Source: Pseudopyrenochaeta lycopersici (Eukaryota; Ascomycota; Dothideomycetes; Pleosporales; Pseudopyrenochaetaceae). Taken from it: a DNA stretch of 64,000 nucleotides. The stretch covers positions 496,001 through 560,000 of the forward strand of contig NHZP01000010.1 in assembly GCA_003313425.1 (NCBI GenBank), read 5' to 3'. The translations under genes and the position numbers were made by a program. The notes under the pieces are model-generated. The model had not been told where the DNA came from, made no database searches, and saw only the letters and a program-made list of their open reading frames with translations. Positions 23,202 through 34,500 of the stretch are shown one piece after another (the stretch's first letter is position 1; every line of letters begins with the position of its first letter).

Positions 23202-25160
23202 TCAAGCACTGCTAACGAACCATGTACCATTACATGTATCCACTGTCAGGTTACTCGGGACAACCTTGCCGAATTTCAAGCTCCCGCTCTCAACAACACC
23301 TCCAGCGACCGGCCTCTGCAGCTTGTTGGCGCCACTCTTTACCGTGAAATTCGCAATTGAGATCTCCCATGCATTCTTTGTTTTGATGGTGGGCAGGCCA
23401 AAGAAGTTTGCCTGCACCTCTTCGTGCGTGAAGTGAAGTTCAAAATAGCCGCGGTAGTATAGATCCTGCCACTGCAGCTCCTCGTTCGCGGATTCGATGA
23501 TGCGAGAGAGGTTGTTTGCTGATGCGAGGGTGATATTTTCGCCGTAAGGGCATGGAGAAGTAACAGCCGAGCCCGCAAACTCAACACCAATGCTGCCTGA
23601 TCCGGTAGACGAATTGTACTCCTTCTCGTCCAGCCAGACGAGGTCGCTGACCCATGATGCGTGACTGTCACCTGCTAAGAAGATATTGTTGTTGATTTTA
23701 TTGCTGTACAGGTGGTGCAGAGTACGGTTCTTGTTTGACTGATATCCGTCCCAAGCGTCATAGTTCAGCGGGTTTTTTTGCCCTAATGCTACAGACTGAT
23801 TCACACGCGAAAAGACGACCTGCGATCCCACGATGCGCCATGTTGCTCCTCGATCAGCCGATTCGGAAAGACTGCGGTAGAACCAGTTCTCCTGGCGTGA
23901 GCCCATGAGCGATCGCCCGGCATCATTCGAGATCTCGTGGACGTAATCCGTATTCAAATACAGGTCCGTAATTGAGCGATCGTAATGTCGAGTATCGAGC
24001 ATCATGAGATCAACCAATTTACCAATAGAAAAAGAGCGCCAGATACGAAGGTTGTCGTCCATGTCGACCTGTCGGATAGGCATCCACTCGAAATAGGCCC
24101 TCACAGCATTCATCTTTCGTTGATCAACCGAAATACCACCGTCCCTCGAGAATGAGTTTTCGGTATTGGTGAGGAAAGCTGAGCCATCTCGCCATGTGTT
24201 GTCTGCAACCTCGTGGTCGTCCCAAACAGGAATCCATGGAAATTGTTGATGGCTGGCAACAAGATCCAAATCCGTACGATAAGTTGCAATCCGCTTGCGA
24301 TAGTCGTAAAGAGAATAGATCTCTTTATCTGGAAGCGGAATCCGGCCCATACTGTTTCCCCAGCCATAGTAACCATTCTTGTACTCATAGATGTAGTCAC
24401 CAAGATGGACAACATAGTCGACGGAATCCTTAACTCATCAATTAGCTCCACCAATACGTTACAATGTTTGCCGCTGAACATACCTTTCGCACGGTATTAC
24501 CATACGCATTGAAGAAGCCAAAGGGGTAGTTCGCGCAACTATATACTGCGATACCAACCTCCGTAATGTCATCGTCGGCATTAGGTGTCGTCTTTGTGCG
24601 ACCAAGAGGACTCGTGTTGGTTGAATTGCAAACATTGAACTGGTAATAATATGTGCTGTATGCCTTCAAATTCTTGGCTTCAATCTATCGTAATATTAGA
24701 TGCGCTCGTAACAACGGCAAACATGACTCACCTTAACGGTAAAGTCTACATCAGAGCTGGTGAAGACCTTGCCAGAATCGACCACCTTGGTCAGGAGCTT
24801 GTCTGAAGCAACCTTGTACTCCACACATATTGGTGCCTTGGACACTCGAACATACTTCTCATTGTCGTGGTCGAACAATGGAGCGTATCCCGATACCGTC
24901 AGATTCGATTTCGAGTTCTCACTCTGCGGTGCAACACGAGTCCAGAGAATGACGCTGTTGGGAAATGGGTCTCCAGAGGCAACACCGTGCGTGAAATTCA
25001 GTGTCGCAGCATCATAACTACTCGCTGGATCGTTTCTCTTGACGACCTTGTGGATTGAGATACCGAGGGCAGGGTGGTGTTCGGACGGTGATCGATAATT
25101 GAGGTTCTTTGACCAGCTAGCGCTAACTACCGGAAGCAGCGAAAGTAGTTGAATCTTCAT
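23202..25160 (-). CDS. PhoD-like alkaline phosphatase, secreted
   Basis: Three exons, 25160-24732, 24684-24484 and 24428-23202 (introns of 47 and 55 bp, all phase 0), give 618 aa. PhoD enzymes are metal-dependent phosphomonoesterases/diesterases acting outside the cell. The start MKIQLLSLLPVVSASWS is a signal peptide; an in-frame ATG at 25196 would add 12 residues. Then come the N-terminal beta domain (LNFTHGVASGDPFPNSVILW), YSCANYPFGFFNAYGN, the metal-site motif HLGDYIYEYKNG (just after the second intron), WIPVWDDHEVADNTWRDG and FLAGDSHASWVSDLVWLDE. All expected Asp, His and Asn metal ligands are visible. Several N-x-S/T sites fit a secreted glycoprotein. It converges with the acid phosphatase. 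Confidence 0.92.
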
Positions 25161-26346
25161 AATTACTGCAAGGCACCAAAATGCAGGAACACACAACGAA
25201 CCAATCTCCAGAGGAAGAGTTTCCAGGCATTTGTGCCCTTTGTACTACCCGAGAATCGTCAATGCTGGAATGTATGTTAAGCCTCTCGGGGGTTCTAAGA
25301 GCTGGTTCCCTGCTCTCTATCTCATGTCACATGCGTCATATTTGCAGGAACAGGGGCATTCAAAAAAGCCATCCCAATCAGAGTTCGCGGTTCAGGCAGG
25401 CTGCGATGAATGCAGCGTTGGAGCGGGGAGTGGGAGTAGCTACATGCGGGGGGAACACCGCAAACTGCAAAAGTTGGAGAGACCATCGAATAGGCTCTCG
25501 TCATCAGCATGTTTACAGTCGCTCTAATTCGCTGTTGCTCCGGACAAGCATACGATCCCGTCGTATAATTGCGGGATGGGTTCGCGGGGTGTTATTGACA
25601 TGTGCGCCACCGCTCGGCTGTTATTGGAGTGTCATTGATGCTAGTATTTTTAAAGCTTGAAAACGCCTCACGTATTAACTTATGTCGATATAGAAGCTGA
25701 TCGGAAGCAACGTGACCCAAGTGTACCGAGGCACAGGTGCGATGAAGAATGATGGTGTTGAGGCTTGACCGTTCCCTCGTGCTTGATGTTCCACAGTGGC
25801 GGTCCATCTCCGCCTGAGTCGGCCGAAACCGACAGCCACGAAGGGCAGGCCCACGCGAACCGTTCTCTCCGACACGTCGGCGATGTAAGATTGAACTCTT
25901 CTTGTGGCTCATTCTGCGCCCACAAGCCGATGCCTCTCATGGTTCGTGTTGTGTAATGCGTCGCAGCCGCATTTAGTTGAGGAGCCTCGTCATTGCTCAG
26001 CCTGCACTCGGTTGCTGCGTCAGCTACTAGGCCATGATCTCTGCACACAATGAATGAAGCAGCAATTCTCAGCTCTGCGCATTTATCCTTGCATTGTGTG
26101 CATGGATGCCTGACCCCAAAGCGTCAAACCTCCTTTATAAGCAAGTCGAGGTAGTTGTAAAGAGTGTTTCCATCGAACCAAAAATACATCAGGGCATCGA
26201 CGACATCAATCACAGCCCAGTAAAAATCTGGAAAGTCTCCACTTTGTATAACGCGAGGGCGACATATCTTCTTTTTCAGTCTACTGTACTATTTTTCCTC
26301 ATTAAAGCTATACCTTGAATTTCATTAAGTACGATCGGCAAACACC
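25161..26346. promoter_or_regulatory. 1.2-kb divergent promoter region
   Basis: Lies between the start of the phosphatase (left) and the monooxygenase (right). Frames present (up to 159 codons) overlap each other on both strands and are not credible. The last 250 bp before 26347 are AT-rich, with TTTATAAGC at about 26132-26140 and TTGTATAACGC at about 26242-26252. Confidence 0.4.
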
Positions 26347-27618
26347 ATGGCCCCCAAGATTGCAATCGTAGGAGCAGGGCCTGGTGGCTGCATGCTTGCG
26401 CGTCTGCTACTTGAATCCAACCCCCATATCGAAGTCACGATCTTTGAAGCCGAAGCTTCATTCAACTACCGCTCGCAAGGCGGTACTCTGGACCTGCGTG
26501 CAGGGACCGGTCTCGAGGCTATCAAAAAAGCCGGCCTTTGGGACGAATTTCAGAAACATGCACGCTATGATGGTGAAAGCTTGTTAGTCACTGATAAAAA
26601 CCTCACCACTTGGATGCGGAGAAGTCCACGCAAGGACGGTAATGACGGAAAGAACCAGTTGCAAGAAGCGCCGGAAATCGATCGTAAGGTTTTGAGACGG
26701 ATATTGATGGAGAGTCTGCCCTCAGACATCGTGCGATGGGGCTCCAAACTCTCCTGTGTCGAAGAGACTTCCTCAGGTCTAGAATTACACTTCAACAACG
26801 GCGAAGTTCACTCTGGCTACGACCTCATCGTTGGCTGTGATGGCGCATTCAGCAAAACCCGCTCCCTCCTGAGCTCTGAGAAGCCGTTTTACGTCGGGCT
26901 TGGGGGCTGGGCGCTGGACGTTCCTTCCGCTGCTACCACCGCACCAGACGTTTACAAACTAGTGAACCGGGGTAGTGTGTTCGTGTACTCTGATCACAAG
27001 GCTTTGAGCTTTCAGCAGCTGGGTGATGAGAGTATACATATCGGATACTATGGCACGCATCCCGAGGATTTTGCGAACACGTGTGGCTTCGATGCGCTGG
27101 ATCTAGAGGAAGCGAAGCGCGCGCTGAAAAAAGAGTTGGCGGATTGGAGGCCTGAATTTTTGGATGCTATAGAGAAAGCACAGGGTGAAGCCGTATGGCG
27201 CAACCTCTACCAGCTGCCCGTCGGTTTCACATGGCCGCACAAGTCCGGCATCACCTTGCTCGGCGACGCAGCGCATCTCATGACACCATTCGCTGGCATC
27301 GGCGTAAATACGGCGTTCCACGATGCTATGCTGCTCTCCCGTGAAATCGCCGCATATGCAGCGGACTCGGATAGTGCACCGCAAACGCTAGATGACCACA
27401 TCAAGACGTACGAGTCCAAGATGTTCGCCATAGCACATGATGGAATGAGACTTACTGAGGGATCGATGAACGACATGCTCTTCACGCCTGGTGCGCCACG
27501 CACAACAATCGAGTCCTGGATACTACGACACGCGAAGCAAGGCTTACCGAAATGGTCACATCCACTGCTTACCGCTTTGGTGTACGCTGGGTATTGGGTG
27601 TATAAAAAGTTTGTATGA
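26347..27618 (+). CDS. FAD-dependent monooxygenase (TetX/PHBH-like)
   Basis: Single exon, 423 aa. The N-terminus has the Rossmann GxGxxG (IAIVGAGPGGCMLARLL, residues 5-21) with the acidic ribose-binding residue in EVTIFEAE. A middle DLIVGCDGAFSKTRSLL is the DG motif, and SGITLLGDAAHLMTPFAGIG (about residue 300) is the GD motif with the FAD-binding tail. This is the class A flavin monooxygenase fold used for hydroxylation of aromatic or polyketide-like substrates and, in TetX relatives, of tetracyclines. The substrate cannot be told from sequence. There is no membrane anchor apart from a short hydrophobic C-terminus. It converges with the GH12 gene with 106 bp between stops. No other secondary-metabolism gene is adjacent, so a cluster role is not supported. 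Confidence 0.88.
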   Translation: MAPKIAIVGAGPGGCMLARLLLESNPHIEVTIFEAEASFNYRSQGGTLDLRAGTGLEAIKKAGLWDEFQKHARYDGESLLVTDKNLTTWMRRSPRKDGNDGKNQLQEAPEIDRKVLRRILMESLPSDIVRWGSKLSCVEETSSGLELHFNNGEVHSGYDLIVGCDGAFSKTRSLLSSEKPFYVGLGGWALDVPSAATTAPDVYKLVNRGSVFVYSDHKALSFQQLGDESIHIGYYGTHPEDFANTCGFDALDLEEAKRALKKELADWRPEFLDAIEKAQGEAVWRNLYQLPVGFTWPHKSGITLLGDAAHLMTPFAGIGVNTAFHDAMLLSREIAAYAADSDSAPQTLDDHIKTYESKMFAIAHDGMRLTEGSMNDMLFTPGAPRTTIESWILRHAKQGLPKWSHPLLTALVYAGYWVYKKFV

Positions 27619-27724
27619 ATATGAGAATAGTAATGGTATTCGGAGATCGTTTAGATTGTATATAATATTCCTTTAGTAGGATATAGATCGTAATGACAAA
27701 TACTGTCCCTCGCTACATATCCAT

Positions 27725-28517
27725 TTAAGTCTGGGTCAGGCTGTAGGCGGAGGTGGTGAACTTGGCGTTGTTTCCACTAAATGGCTCTGTGCCTGCGCCA
27801 ACGCTCTGCAGAATCTGCGATCCGGGCATGCCTTGCTTGGACGTAAGGTAGCTGATAAACTCGACAAGATCGCCCTTGAAGCTCTTAACATCGCTTGAGG
27901 CCACGAAGCTGAACACGTTCATCTGCCCGTTGCGACCATTGTACAGCTTCCAGCTTGTACCCGCAAGGGTGACGGTCGCAATTGGGCTTCCAGTGCTGGA
28001 GATGGGCCCAGCGCCACCGAGGGCACTGAGCCAGATCATGATCTCATACTCGGCTGAGCCTGAAGCAGAGGACGAGGTGAAGAGGTCATAGGCTACGTTG
28101 GCGATGAGGGATGAGCCGCTGTAAGACCAGGTCCAAGTAGAAGGCAGAGTCTTTACGGACGAAATGGCCTTCTGAGTGATCTTGGTGACGACGTTGGCAT
28201 AAGATTTGACGTGACCGGCTCTGTCAAAATGTTAGAAGAGACCCTTTGTTCGCAGAAAGTAAAAGTATGACGTACCCGCCAGCCCAAGTCCACGAGGTGT
28301 GCCACTTCAGGGTGGTGCCACTCAAGCCATCAACGCCGGTGCACTGGGAACCAGAGGTTGCCTGGTCGCGGCCCCAGAGGTTGTTGTAGACGGTGTATGT
28401 ACCAGTGACTGCGCTGTCCCATTGTCCGCAGTAGTCTGCGCGCTTTTGAATGGTTGCAGTGGGTACTGCGAGGGCAAGCGATGCCGTGCTAAGGGCAAGG
28501 AAGGTAGAGAGCTTCAT
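27725..28517 (-). CDS. GH12 endoglucanase / xyloglucanase, secreted
   Basis: Two exons, 28517-28276 and 28220-27725, with a 55-bp intron (donor GTACGT, acceptor TGACAG, phase 2), give 245 aa, the usual GH12 length. [19 protein letters not shown] is a signal peptide, followed by a likely Kex2-type site after QKR. The mature part opens [19 protein letters not shown] and has [14 protein letters not shown] across the junction, as in GH12 beta-sandwich enzymes. The two catalytic glutamates are visible: [12 protein letters not shown] (nucleophile, about residue 139) and GTEPFSG (acid/base, about residue 225). The family hydrolyses beta-1,4-glucan or xyloglucan in plant cell walls, so this enzyme is likely used outside the cell. 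There is no carbohydrate-binding module. Confidence 0.95.
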
Positions 28518-29327
28518 GGTGTGGGTCTGATAGAAAAGACTGGTTGAATGACAATGCTATAGGCCTGAGGGTTGGAAGCTTATCAAGGCTTGCCCAGCTT
28601 TAAGTACATGGTAAAGGAGACCTAATTACTACGCTTAAAGAGAGGGAAGTAGGATCTCCACTTTCGGAGAAACTGGGCTGTCAGTGCACCTTGTGTTGTT
28701 TTGAAACATTACACACATCCGTGTAGCTATGCCAAAGGGGGTGACAATCTCCTCTCTAGTAGTGATTATAGTGGATCAAACACTCAGGAGCTATAGTGTA
28801 GTTGAGAAGTTTAAGCTCATATCTGAAGCGCATTGGTGGCTTTGAAGCAGGACCATTCACCGCAACCATAGCCGGTGGTAGAACTACAACGGTAAAGGAT
28901 CTTCATCAAACAGTAGTTAATGGGCGTGGTATGCCCTTCGGACTGTTTTGGCGGACGTGACTCGTTCTGATGTCCCGAGACGATGCATCCTTACCGGCAG
29001 ACCAGGGTTCCCCACATTTCGTTCCCACACCTTTGAAACATTTCGCCGATGCTTGATTGGAACCCAATCTAAACATGTCGTGGTTGTCACGGCAAGCCCA
29101 TATTTCTCCGGTATTCATAGTAAGGATTGCTATGCGCATTGGAATCGTTGGTCTCAATTCGTGCGCTCCGATCGGATCCACTTCCGCTATCGATCTGGTT
29201 TCCAAAGCCGACGATGATGACGTACTAATAGTGCCGTTCAAAGGACTCGTCGACCGTGCCTATAGCGAGTGGCTCGAGTTCTTCATGATCATACATGGTT
29301 CTCAATGTAGGCTGGAGTTTTGAGTCA
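28518..29327. other. intergenic, upstream of GH12
   Basis: About 810 bp. I find no credible gene. Overlapping frames on both strands between 28900 and 29320 have no recognisable content. Confidence 0.4.
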
Positions 29328-30288
29328 TTAGGGGTTCGTTGACAGGACGGCTACAGATTGACTTACTGTGCGCATGTCGCCCTTCCTTTTGATTTCCCAG
29401 GATGTCCCCGGGCCTTGCCGTGTCTCGACTTGAGTATAGAAGGCCTCCGCCTGCGTTGGCGTCCATACCTTAGCAAGTCTTCGGACAACTTTTCTTAGTG
29501 CTTTGCCCCCTTCGGCACTGACAGGACTGTTCAACCAAGGCTGAACGTTTTCCCATATGTTGCCTGGTAGATCCCATCTAGCACCATCCGATGCGTGTAT
29601 GAGAACGTCAACAGTAAGCTCCTCGACTGCTGGAAGATGCTTGAGGATCCTCCCGATGGCAACGCCAGCGGCATCTGGTCTAGTTGTAAATGCCGGAAAC
29701 GAGGAGCGAGTGTCTGGTTTGTCAACACTAGGTATGTTCTGAGCGATGCCGCCGTTCCACCAGTCGTAACCAGGCCAAATGACGAGCTTGAGCTTCCTTG
29801 TTGTGCTCATGTAAGGCAATAAGGCCAAGAAGCGAGGCGAAAATTCATCGCGCGTCGGAACGAAATACCCCATATTTCCGCGTTGATGTCTCTGTACCTC
29901 AATGGTGATACGAAGGGTGCCGTCATCGCCGGAGCGTTCAGATTCTTCGCTAATCTCGTCGCCCAGTCTCTGAGCTAGGATGCTGCTCATAGGCTTCTCG
30001 TCCAAGTCTGCCAACGGGATGGGAGAAGACAAGTTGAGAATATGAGCGTGATATGCCAAACATTCCTCTCGCAGCTGCTTACATATTCCGAGGACATTTG
30101 CTGGAAGATACGAGGGTAAATAGATTCGAGTGTCGATGTACGTTTTCTCGCTACTTCTTGCCAGGTGCAGATTTATTGTGTTCGGCTTACTGCTGGAGGT
30201 GTAGATGTACGCTGGTAATACAAGGTATCAGGTCTCGCAATTCTCGGGGAAGTGCCAGCAGAGGCGGTGCGGTGGAGTGAGTGGCCAT
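29328..30288 (-). CDS. F-box-like (LPRELR-type) protein, probable frameshift
   Basis: The 3' part (frame open from about 30230 down to TAA at 29328) encodes a hypothetical fungal protein with YIDTRIYLPSYLPANVLGI and CKQLREECLAYHAHILNL. The frame opens only at a TTG, so the true start must lie upstream. An ATG at 30288 begins MATHSTAPPLLALPRELRDL, the N-terminal hallmark of fungal F-box-like proteins, but it is one frame off. The two frames meet near 30222-30229. Either a 1-nt insertion or 2-nt deletion broke the gene, or an unusually short 40-bp intron (donor GTAAGC just after CTCCAGCA, acceptor GAAGTAG) restores it. The frameshift reading keeps more protein-like sequence. F-box-like proteins of this sort usually have unknown targets. 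Confidence 0.55.
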
Positions 30289-31531
30289 GGATTGGATTTG
30301 GTTTAAGCAGCTGTTTTTCCTGATCGCAAAGCCCGCAGGAATATTGTTTGTTATGATTCTCGTTAGGCGTTCCAGAGTGGAGACGTTGCCGCTTTGCCGG
30401 GGGTTAAGGGGGCACTGTGAATTTGAACGTCACCCACCTCGTAGTTGGGAAGGCTACAACTGAAAGCTTACATTGACACGGCGCTACGTCGATTAACGCG
30501 TTGACAGTCCACGGCTTGAGCCAATACCAAGCCGCTCTTATCGAGGGGCAAGCGTGACATGTGGGGTCGAACGTGCAAACCTCGCATGAGTCGTGTTTGA
30601 GGCTTGTAGCGGTCGGCTGGTGATGCTGCTTTTGTTAGAATCATTGCAACGAGACAACGAGGATGTAATATGTCAAATGCATCGCATCATCCTCATCATC
30701 ATCTCTTCCATATTTTGCCTTCAAGTGGTAGGGTGACATCCCCGACGCGAACGGGCAGACCTAGAACGGATGGCCTCCTTCGACATTGCAAAATATTCAC
30801 AAGCTTCTCTACTTGCGTTCTTCTTCGATACCAGGCCATGTTCAAGTATCATGTCCTGCAGGGTGGCAAGTGTGGCGCATCTGTGGGAAGCGGAGATCTG
30901 CGGGCAATGGTTCGCAGAGACGAAGGATGACATCGTGCGTACGTGCATGGGGCGGGCGGGGCTTCCGATAGCATTTCGCGCCTCAAAGAAGTATTGCTTG
31001 TACAAATGGGCCCAACCCAATGATTACCTTCGACACGCCTGGGACGACGCGCCGGTCGCAAACTTCTTGCCTCTACTTGACTGCCGCTCTCTTTTTCTAG
31101 TCATTGCCTGGGCGAGGGCACTCGTTGTGCTTCTACCGGCTCGCTGGTCTTTCCCTTCCGCAAACACCCTACTCCGCCAAAATCGCTTTGATCCACCAAA
31201 GGAAACCCACTAGACTTGTGAACTGCATGGCGGGCAATAGTCAAGCCTTATACTTGGTAGGTCATTTTACGAACCGCTGAAGAGCACTGCGTTTCTCGCA
31301 GGAAAGCGCGATAGCGACCAGGGTAGCAAAGGGCGAGGCGGCAGCAAATGCTCCAGAAACCGCATCCCAAATTCCAGGCACAATAGCACTCACTTCGAGT
31401 TCTGGTAGTAATAGCCTTTTGACTGCACCTCCTAATTACACCTGCCCGAGTAATGAACATTGGGGGCTAAAGAGACACCATGCTCCCATCTCGCTCCCAT
31501 CCGTCGTTAACACGTGCTCCGAGATTCATGA
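30289..31531. other. intergenic, no gene supported
   Basis: About 1.2 kb between divergent genes. A 147-codon frame at 30770-31213 and a 70-codon frame at 31248-31460 on the other strand have no recognisable features and mixed composition. The 5' exon of the next gene may lie between 31400 and 31531. Confidence 0.4.
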
Positions 31532-34500
31532 GCTTACTTCCCTCAGCGCCCACCGTCACTGCCCTGTCGCACGAATCGCTCTTATTCCGAATCCTCAACT
31601 TCCAGCCCGAACGTCGACCGCTCCACGCCTTATCCATACTTCATCGCTGAAGCCACTGGACATCCTTCAACATCTGCCAGTATACCATCCGCCACAGACT
31701 CAGCATCAGGAGGGCGCGCACCTAGAAGGAGCATTATCACTCGCAGCCACCCGCGAGGAGGCAGAGATTCAGCTGCAGGCTTGCCCTCACGCGGTAACAC
31801 TGCGCAGAGACGAGGTAGTTTTGGAAACGCCCGCATACCTCGCGAGACCACATATGAGCACGAGCTTGCCGTTGCCTTAGAGCATGACCTACTGGCAGAC
31901 GAAGCAGTCCAGGGCTTTTCAGGAGACGATTTGTACTTAGCCTCGCACATATCATCTGGGACTGTTGCTGCCTCAGAATCTCACCACGGAGCAGCAGCAG
32001 CCCGACGACCCCCGCATACTTTGGACCACGACTGGAGAAACTTAGGTCCTGAGCTGGACCGCCGACTTGCACGCGTCATCTCGCGTGTGGGTGGACTTGA
32101 GTCTTCTTTGCATGATATAGCACTCAAACCGCCATCTCCTCATTCTTTCCACCACATGATGAGCGGCGCCGTGAAGCGCTCGCGGGAGAATTTCGAAAAT
32201 GTGGACAGCAGGGATATCACCGGAACTTTGAACAGCAAGGGTGCCGTAGCTGTTTTGCTGTACAATAGCACTCCCCCGAACCCTGAAGCAAACGACATCT
32301 GGCCGGAATGTCGTAGCTCTGTGAAGCTACCATCCCGCTACTTTTTACTTGACCAGGGCAACCAAGAAGCGTCTGAGTCCAAGCCGAAGCGACGCCCATC
32401 GAAGAGCCTGAGAACAACAGCGGAAGTGCCTAAGCGTTTCGATACAGTCAGTCAAAACCTCCCAGCTCCCACAGCCGGTCGCCCTAGATGGAACCTTCCC
32501 GTAGAACTCGTAGAACTGATTGCTGCTCATCTCAACCGCGATGACATCAAATCTTTACGTCTTGTGAGTCGCGAGTTGAACTTCTACGTCTCCCAAGTCA
32601 TCTTCCAGACAGTGGTTGTTCCTTTTAATACCGAGATTTACGGCATGCTTGGACAAGAACCGAAACCTGACTTTAAGGGGAAGAGGCGAGCCAAGATTGA
32701 GCGGCCTGGGTATTCTTGGACGAATACCAACGGCGACGAAGTGTATACCGGTCACGGCCTTGACGTGTTTCGAGGGTTTGGGAAGCATATTTTGAAGTAT
32801 GGAATGAGTTTCGAAGTCAACGAGAATTCCCTCTCAATGCCGCCTGTAAAATCACTTACGGAAAAGAAGACAAGCTTCTGGGGGAATTACGAGTGGCCAT
32901 TTGAGGAGTATCGACGATTCGACGCAATCGCTGGACTTGAGACCGCTGCTGACGAGACACCGCGAATGAAGATAGCATTTTCAGAGCTGACCAAGGTCAA
33001 AGAGCTTGCCTTATCTGTTGACAGCGGTCTTGGATGGCTCAATGGTCCTGACCGATCGATTCGTGCGCGCGTCTTGCAGAAGCCTCCACAAGTCTTCGGT
33101 TCTCAGAAAGACATTCCAGATCGCCGAGCGCAGTCTCAGCAAGAGCTTTGGAGCCATATTGAAGCATGTCACAAGTCTGCTGCCAGCGATGTCAGATTGG
33201 CAACATTATACAGAATTGATGGGCAGCGACCTCTGTTAGAGCTCAAGGAAGTCAGCAGACTCTCTGACGAGCAGCCAGGAATGCCATACCTGGATCCGCT
33301 CCTCATCCACGAGGTCACTCCCCATGAAACAGCCGACATTCAAGTTCCCACCTCATTTGATGATCCCGAGGTTCTTGAACGGTTTGTGCTGACACCGCCA
33401 TCCTCTGGCACTGGGATTCTATATACATCCAATATCCCACCGACCGATGCTGGCCAGCTAATGAGCCCCATCATTCCTGCAAGTCTCACCAAAGCTCAGA
33501 AGGAGTGGCTGTTAGAGACTGAATGGGCTCAACGAGCCTTCATGTCTTCATACATGCTCTCCATTATCGACAATCCTATGAATTTTGCTCCTGTGCACAC
33601 CTTGAAAATATCCCGCCTCTCTGATCGCTACCTAACGATGCTTAACCGCAAAGACTTCTGGGACACTCTACCAAATCTCACAGATGTTACCTTAATGGTC
33701 ATCCCAGGCTGGCGGACGGTGCATAAAGACGAAGCTGGCTTCGTTGATACGCCAAAGATCAACCCTTCACAAGGCATCGACTCGTTTTGTGACTTGCTTC
33801 GAAATCATGTTGCGTGTCGCTCCAACATTCAAAAACTGACAATCGGTTGGGTGACGGGAGGAGAGCATGCGGAGGGACTCTATGCACGCAACAAACTGTT
33901 ATTACCTGCCCCACTGATGGAATTGGGCGTTCGTCCACACAGCGGCGCCGCATTCATCTCAGACATGTTCGTGGAGAATGACGCCAATCGCTTAAGGGCA
34001 TCACTTATTCACTTTCCTCATGTGAAACGATTCATACTCAAAAACTGCTGGATCACGCCGCCAGCTTTGCAACAGTTTGTCCAAATCCACGATGCGCATT
34101 GTTTGAAGCATATTGTATTGAATTCGGTATCTCTTACAGCAATTTTGCGACCCAACGGAAATGCAAACCAACCAGCTTTGCAGGCAGCAGCTCTGAATGT
34201 TGGAGCGTTGCCCGCGGCTGGAATCCTCGGTGGAGGCACGCTTTTGAACGCTTTCAATAATAATGGCGGTGCTCAAGCTGCTGCAATTCAAGCGCAGGCA
34301 CAATTTCTGCCCAACCAACAACAATTCTTGCAGATTTACATCCAGACACTACAGGTGCAATTACAGCAGCTACAGGCGAATGCCGTAGGCATTCAGCAGC
34401 AAAACCAGATCACGGCACTCCAGAACCAGCTACAACAACAGCTCCAACAGGTTCAAATTCAGAACTCCCAGCAACCTCATGTCCAAGGCTTGGGCCAAGG

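Noticed and set aside
30770..31213. 147-codon frame on the plus strand
   Set aside because: No homology recognised; overlapping frames on the other strand are equally open.
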